DNA of 34,781 bases, taken from assembly GCA_003649235.1 (NCBI GenBank), contig QMRG01000006.1, positions 1 to 34,781 of the forward strand. The letters run 5' to 3'. Positions 30,680 to 34,781 of this stretch are shown one piece after another. The position numbers and the translations under genes were made by a program. The notes beneath the pieces are model-generated. The model was not told where the DNA came from. It did no database searches and worked only from the letters and a program-made list of their open reading frames with translations. This stretch comes from Thermoprotei archaeon (GTDB lineage: Archaea; Thermoproteota; Thermoprotei; Thermofilales; B69-G16). The first letter of the stretch is position 1. Every line of letters starts with the position of its first letter.

Positions 30680-32022
30680 CTTCTTTCAAATAAAAGCAGT
30701 TTTACTTGCTCGCCTATCTCGGTCAACTTCTTCTTGCTTCTTATTTTTTCAGATTCTACGGCAAGTCTATTTTCGTCTAACATCTTCACCGTGAACCATT
30801 TATTAGCTACCTTAATTTTAGCCCCGAGAGGAGTAACTATTATATCGTCTATCTCCCTATTTCTAGCTAGTTCAAATACGGCATCGCGAGCCTTATTAGC
30901 TTCAAGTTCTATAGGCACAGAATATTTTTTAGGCTTCTTTAACTCCTTCCTAAGCTCTGACAATGGCTTCTCGGTCTTAGCTATAAGCTCTAAGATTCTA
31001 AGTAATGTTAGTAAACCATCGGGAGAGGGGGAGAATCCTGTGAAGATATATTCACCACAATCGGTTCCTCCCATAGATGCTCTTCTTCTACGGATAGTTC
31101 TAGGTACAGAGTCGGGCATGTATTCAACTCTATAAACTTTTAAACCTGATTGTTCAGCAGCATATTCGATTATCTGAGAAGAAGATGTTGTAGTCACTAT
31201 AGAACCGGTTGCATAGTACTTAATTAATAGAGCAAAAAGTTCATCAGGTTCTAGAGGCACGCCTTCGTCGTCAACTACGAATATTGAACTCGCATCAGCA
31301 CTGAATGTGACCCCTAGGTCTATGCCCATAGCTCTAACTGCAGCGGATAGATTCTTTATAGAATCTATCTTGGGCAGGTTGTAAACTCCTTTAAATACTG
31401 GTGGTTTATGAGCGTTAAGAGAGATAAGGTCTACTCCAAGCTGTGAGAGAAGTTCAGGTAGTACCATGTTTGTAGGTCCATAATTTAAGTCTGCTATTAC
31501 TCTAATGAAAGAGTCAAGTATAGGATCAGCATCGATATAGTTTATTAGAGAAGCTATGTAGATATCATGGATATACTCTGCGTAAGTTACCCATCCTATT
31601 CTCTCAGGACGTGTTCTAATAATTTTACCTTGTCTGACCTTCTCTCTCATATTATCTAATCTATCTGCTGAGTATTCTATTCCGTGAAAATCGAAGATTT
31701 TTAAATTAATATAATTCTCCTCAACATTCGAAACAGAAAACTGAACTCCTGCTTTTGCTCCAAATCTCTTTATAGCGTAGACAAGTTCGGGTGTCGTAGT
31801 GGCGTGAAAATCTATTACTGTAACTCCAGTAGACATTAGTCCAGCAGTAAAAGCTCTTTTAATCATACGAGATGGAGGATAGTAATCTCTAGCAGTTACG
31901 ACAATAGATCTTTCTCCTAAGAAAGTTCCCAATACTGCACCGAATTCTGCAGCTACTTCTGGAGTGAACTCTGTATTTACGTAGCCTCCTATTCTACCTC
32001 TCGAGAGACGTAGCGATGACAA
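30667..32022 (-). CDS. Degenerate phosphohexomutase-family protein (probable pseudoenzyme)
   Basis: A 451-aa member of the PGM/PMM/GlmM superfamily by overall alignment, but key sites are altered. The phosphoserine loop TASHNP reads SVSNVE: Ser98 is kept, while the following His-Asn-Pro is Asn-Val-Glu. The metal loop DGDGDR reads SADASS (241-246). The sugar loop GGEESG reads GGTDCG (318-323). No RPSGTEP phosphate loop is found in the C-terminal domain. It therefore probably lacks mutase activity and may be regulatory, scaffold, or act on another ligand. The TTG start is supported by GGGGGT. It is followed upstream on the same strand, after 125 bases, by a sugar nucleotidyltransferase, the usual partner of such mutases. 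Confidence 0.85.
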   Translation of the reverse strand: MSSLRLSRGRIGGYVNTEFTPEVAAEFGAVLGTFLGERSIVVTARDYYPPSRMIKRAFTAGLMSTGVTVIDFHATTTPELVYAIKRFGAKAGVQFSVSNVEENYINLKIFDFHGIEYSADRLDNMREKVRQGKIIRTRPERIGWVTYAEYIHDIYIASLINYIDADPILDSFIRVIADLNYGPTNMVLPELLSQLGVDLISLNAHKPPVFKGVYNLPKIDSIKNLSAAVRAMGIDLGVTFSADASSIFVVDDEGVPLEPDELFALLIKYYATGSIVTTTSSSQIIEYAAEQSGLKVYRVEYMPDSVPRTIRRRRASMGGTDCGEYIFTGFSPSPDGLLTLLRILELIAKTEKPLSELRKELKKPKKYSVPIELEANKARDAVFELARNREIDDIIVTPLGAKIKVANKWFTVKMLDENRLAVESEKIRSKKKLTEIGEQVKLLLFERSYVS

Positions 32023-32147
32023 TTTAACCCCCGGGGATTGATATACTATCTAACATTTTAATTCTTATATAAATATTATGCAGATAAATATATATAATCA
32101 ATTATTTTCAAAATCTAGAGATTTTTGCTAAAAAAGACTGCTATATT

Positions 32148-33329
32148 CTAGTTAATAGACATCACTTCTTTAAGTTTTTCTTTTGCCAGTATTCTAGTTT
32201 TAGGTTCTATTGCTATATTATCTAAGGTTACTCCTTCTTCAATTACTACATTCTTCCCTATAATAGATTTAATAATCGAGACGTTCTTCCCGATGAGTAC
32301 ATTATCTGCTAAGATCGTAGATACTATTTTAGAGTTTTCACCAATCGAAGCTTCTTCCCAAACCACGCTTCTCTTAATAATTGCAGACTTTCCGACTTTA
32401 CAGTTGTCTCCTAAAACCGTATACGGTCCTACAGTAGCATAGGCTTCTATTATTACTCCATTCCCTATAGCAACTGGCGGTATAATTTTTGCATTAGAGC
32501 GTATTTCGATATCACCCATAGTCCATATACCGTGCAGATATCTTCCTATAGGTTTTATCGGGAAAGTAGAGCCTGAAAGTATATCAATATTAGCGCGAAG
32601 ATATTTAGATGGATTTCCAATGTCAAGCCAATATGACTTACCCATAATCCAACCATATACCGGGTAATTATTTTCGAGAAGATAGGGGAATACGTGTTTC
32701 CCCCAATCTAGCAGATGAGGGTTTTGAGTTATAATATCAAGTATTTCCTCCTTAAACGCGTAAACACCAGCGTTTACCAGATTTCCATGCAGAAATTTTA
32801 TACTGGACTTATGATATGCCAGACTCGTTAAATAAAGCTCATAACTCAACGGTTTCTCCAGGAATAAGACTATTCTATCGTTTCTATCTATCAGTGTAAC
32901 ACCATACTCAAGAGGATTTTCATATTCTTTTAGAGCTACAGTTGCTATTCCCTTATTTTTCCTATGGAATTTCATAAGATTTGAGAGGTTTATATTACTT
33001 AGAATATCGCCCATTGAAACTATAAAGTCGCCTTCAATCTCGTGTCTAGCTTTTCTAACTGCGTCTGCTGTATCTATTGAATTTAAATTTAACACTTTCA
33101 ATTCTATATCTTTGGGAAAATTTCTTTGAACTAAATAATTCCTGATAGATTCGCCTAAGTAGTTTACTAAAACTAGGATTTTAGTAATTCCATGTTTTAT
33201 GAAAACATCAATTACATAATCTATAATGGGTCTATTGCCTATAGGGACTAAAGGTTTAGGACGGAAATAAGTTAATGGTCTAAGTCTAGTGCCTTTCCCT
33301 CCGGCTAAGATAATGCCTACTGTCATCAT
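32148..33329 (-). CDS. Sugar-1-phosphate nucleotidyltransferase with left-handed beta-helix
   Basis: A 393-aa NTP-transferase. The catalytic N-terminal domain has GIILAGGKGTRLRPLT (nucleotide-binding loop), FRPKPLVPIGNRPII and VSMGDIL. Then VNAGVYAFK and WLDIGNP complete the sugar site. The C-terminal hexapeptide repeats (IGNGVIIEAYATVGPYTVLG, IGENSKIVSTILADNVLIG) form a left-handed beta-helix. The overall layout resembles mannose-1-phosphate guanylyltransferase (GMPP) more than RmlA, which lacks the helix; the base and sugar are not certain. It makes activated sugar for glycans. Located upstream of the degenerate mutase and downstream of the JAMM gene on the minus strand. ATG 33329 is taken from the track; 33326 would also work. 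Confidence 0.92.
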   Translation of the reverse strand: MMTVGIILAGGKGTRLRPLTYFRPKPLVPIGNRPIIDYVIDVFIKHGITKILVLVNYLGESIRNYLVQRNFPKDIELKVLNLNSIDTADAVRKARHEIEGDFIVSMGDILSNINLSNLMKFHRKNKGIATVALKEYENPLEYGVTLIDRNDRIVLFLEKPLSYELYLTSLAYHKSSIKFLHGNLVNAGVYAFKEEILDIITQNPHLLDWGKHVFPYLLENNYPVYGWIMGKSYWLDIGNPSKYLRANIDILSGSTFPIKPIGRYLHGIWTMGDIEIRSNAKIIPPVAIGNGVIIEAYATVGPYTVLGDNCKVGKSAIIKRSVVWEEASIGENSKIVSTILADNVLIGKNVSIIKSIIGKNVVIEEGVTLDNIAIEPKTRILAKEKLKEVMSIN

Positions 33330-33557
33330 CTACACTCTCTTTGGCCAATGGAAAATTGATACTGTTTCAGACTGGTAATTGATGTTAGCTTTTTGTAAAA
33401 AGAATGTTGCATCTGCGAATAGCAAGAGTATGAAACCATATTCTCTAAATACATTAGGTAATGTACTCTGATATATTTTCCCAATACGTTTTTCCAAAAT
33501 TCTATCCTCGCTATTTAAGCTACTGTTAATAATAGCCTCGTTATGCTTGAACCCCAA
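33330..33557 (-). CDS. Possible small ORF between the JAMM and nucleotidyltransferase genes
   Basis: A 75-aa ORF that would overlap the JAMM gene by 43 bases and end on the base before the nucleotidyltransferase start. It has no recognisable domain and no clear ribosome-binding site at its TTG start. The packed position fits a coupled gene, but the sequence character is ordinary and unsupported. Listed because the 185-base gap holds nothing else. Confidence 0.25.
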   Translation of the reverse strand: MGFKHNEAIINSSLNSEDRILEKRIGKIYQSTLPNVFREYGFILLLFADATFFLQKANINYQSETVSIFHWPKRV

Positions 33558-33982
33558 TCGTCTATCCTCCAGGCAGCTATATTAATAGCGCTATCCGGTG
33601 TATAAGATACTATTATCCATATTTCTTCTGGACATTCCAGCATTCTATGTCTATCTGCTAAAGAAGGTATAGGGGAACCTTTAGGATGACTGTGGAATAA
33701 CCCTATATATTCTAAATTCCTCTTCTTAGCCTTTAATATGACATCCATCCACTCTATAACATCAAACCAGAACCTATAGCTAGATTCAAGCACGTTTTTA
33801 ATCTTAATAACCTCCGTTATAATAGCAGTCGATTCTTTGATTTTGCCGAACATTACCCCACAGGCTTCCTTAGGGTAGCAAGATTCTACTATACTTATAA
33901 TGTTTTTATAAGCACTCTTGGAAAGTATTACCTTTCTAACTTTTTCTTGTAAACCAATTACGCTATATGATGTTTTAAACAA
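33515..33982 (-). CDS. JAMM/MPN+ domain metalloprotease
   Basis: A 155-aa zinc peptidase of the JAB1/MPN+ family. The zinc and catalytic residues are intact: Glu39 in PKEACG and HSHP-x6-SLAD (His97, His99, Ser107, Asp110). In archaea such enzymes remove ubiquitin-like SAMP modifiers, or release thiocarboxylated carriers. The size fits a stand-alone single-domain enzyme. TTG start with GGTGG five bases upstream. It is divergent, 55 bases, from a PP-loop ATPase gene, a pairing that suggests sulfur-carrier chemistry. Confidence 0.92.
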   Translation of the reverse strand: MFKTSYSVIGLQEKVRKVILSKSAYKNIISIVESCYPKEACGVMFGKIKESTAIITEVIKIKNVLESSYRFWFDVIEWMDVILKAKKRNLEYIGLFHSHPKGSPIPSLADRHRMLECPEEIWIIVSYTPDSAINIAAWRIDDWGSSITRLLLTVA

Positions 33983-34037
33983 ACTTCCACCAATAGTAAA
34001 TATTATCTATAATGTTTATGAAATTCTTTACTAAGAC

Positions 34038-34781
34038 ATGTATACTATACTGGTACGCGCTAAAAAAGATGCTGATGCCGTTAAAGCAATGCTTAAAGTC
34101 TTTTATAGCAACTGGGATATTAGCGTAAAAACGCTTCGTGGAGTTCGGTCTCTCGACATGTTTTATGAGAAACTGTTAGAAAACATCGATAGAGACCGCT
34201 TTAATGTAATTCTAGTAGGTAGAGAGGATGTCGATAAGATAAAGCTTGAATCATCTTTACCATTAAATGTTTGTTTCTCTCTCGTACCTAAAGAGAAGAT
34301 ACGTAACGCCAGACTTCCCACTATTAGAGATGCATTTGAGAGAGGTAGAGCTAAATTTAGAAATACTGTTTACTGGAAAGATGCCTATATTTTTTCAAGG
34401 TCTAAAGGTGTGAAGTTAAAACTAGATCCTTTACCAGCTTATGATAATTTTATGATATTTGGAGAAAAAGGAGTCAAGATGCTTTCAAAGTTTCTCGGAA
34501 AATTGAAAGGCACGATTCTATTAGTAAGGAAACTTGGTGGAGAACATGAAGTTTACTCAGGACCAGATTTAATCGGGAAGCTGAAAATTCCAGACTTTGG
34601 GGAAGTTTCAGGCGATGTTATTAAAAGGCAAGAAGTATCCGTTCATATAGACGATGTTATAAGAGCCAACAGGCATGTACTTAAGTTATTCGAGAAAATT
34701 TCTTTAAATATTTTAACTTCTCTAAAGGATAAATACGACACTGTAATAGTTCCCTGGTCTGGTGGTCGAGATAGTACTGCA
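34038..34781 (+). CDS. PP-loop ATPase-domain protein, 3' end cut by window
   Basis: Missing from the ORF track because it reaches the right edge; translated by hand: 248 codons are open from ATG 34038. About 230 N-terminal residues precede a PP-loop, VPWSGGRDST (SGGxDS-type), which binds ATP and adenylates a substrate. This is the order seen in some archaeal PAPS-reductase-like or tRNA-thiolation enzymes, where an N-terminal accessory domain precedes the catalytic one. The N-terminal part is alpha/beta (ILVRAKKDADAVKAML; NVILVGREDVDKIKL) with no Cys cluster. A TATA-like TTTATG lies about 25 bases before the start. The catalytic C-terminus is outside the window, so the substrate is unknown. 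Confidence 0.75.
   Translation, partial: MYTILVRAKKDADAVKAMLKVFYSNWDISVKTLRGVRSLDMFYEKLLENIDRDRFNVILVGREDVDKIKLESSLPLNVCFSLVPKEKIRNARLPTIRDAFERGRAKFRNTVYWKDAYIFSRSKGVKLKLDPLPAYDNFMIFGEKGVKMLSKFLGKLKGTILLVRKLGGEHEVYSGPDLIGKLKIPDFGEVSGDVIKRQEVSVHIDDVIRANRHVLKLFEKISLNILTSLKDKYDTVIVPWSGGRDSTA

Noticed and set aside
32027-32034. CCCCGGGG palindrome upstream of the mutase-like gene as an operator
   Set aside because: Its minus-strand half supplies the GGGGGT ribosome-binding sequence for the TTG start, which explains it.
1-34781. CRISPR arrays, insertion sequences, integrase or att sites
   Set aside because: No regularly spaced repeats, transposase-like ORFs or terminal inverted repeats were seen by eye anywhere in the window.

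Overview
The window comes from a thermophilic, probably anaerobic archaeon. Archaeal signs are the GGR-type flavoprotein, an NreA repair protein, archaeal RtcB, a class III (PibD-type) pilin signal, COG2522- and COG3357-type HTH regulators, many TTG/GTG starts, and TATA-like boxes about 25 bp upstream of starts with little or no leader. Thermophilic and anaerobic signs are a tungsten-type aldehyde:ferredoxin oxidoreductase (AOR), a two-domain protein disulfide oxidoreductase (PDO), AGA/AGG and ATA codon preference, and AT-rich DNA. A TACK-lineage archaeon (Thermoproteota or a relative) is my best guess; the genus cannot be resolved. No rRNA, tRNA, CRISPR array or insertion sequence was seen. 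Gene packing is very tight, and several convergent gene pairs overlap.

1-9.1 kb holds sulfur and Fe-S metabolism plus redox. It has a partial divergent NifS-like enzyme, a small unknown protein, SufS, a COG2522-type HTH protein with Cys residues, a 16-Cys polyferredoxin coupled to AOR, RtcB, and an Mrp/NBP35 Fe-S carrier. Similar AT-rich operator-like motifs sit at the NifS-like, SufS and HTH promoters. A folded element with a T-run follows mrp. Two small genes come next: a winged-helix regulator and a YbjN-like protein.

9.1-14.9 kb holds an HTH/Zn-ribbon regulator, NreA with a possible PIP box, the GGR-family reductase paired with a small protein made of two exact copies of a twin-CX6C helical hairpin, a DUF4349 membrane protein, a phosphoribosyltransferase and threonine synthase.

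14.9-25.0 kb is the most striking region. Two divergent operons look like one cell-surface pilus machine. Leftward are a ParA/TadZ-like ATPase, a TadA/VirB11-like secretion ATPase, a class III pilin, a TadC/ArlJ-like membrane platform and a small pilin-like protein. Rightward are eight overlapping genes: two surface proteins with InlB-like beta repeats, five small pilin-like proteins and one small basic cytosolic protein.

25.0-34.8 kb holds a Nudix hydrolase, an Fe-S-flavoprotein-like protein, an EamA transporter and a HerA-like ATPase with a long coiled coil. A GC-rich candidate ncRNA follows, then the PDO. Next come a phosphohexomutase-like protein lacking key catalytic loops, a sugar-phosphate nucleotidyltransferase, a JAMM metalloprotease, and a PP-loop ATPase cut by the window end. 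The PDO offers a plausible oxidising partner for the Cys-rich helical protein. The JAMM/PP-loop pair hints at ubiquitin-like sulfur-carrier chemistry, in line with the two desulfurases at the other end.
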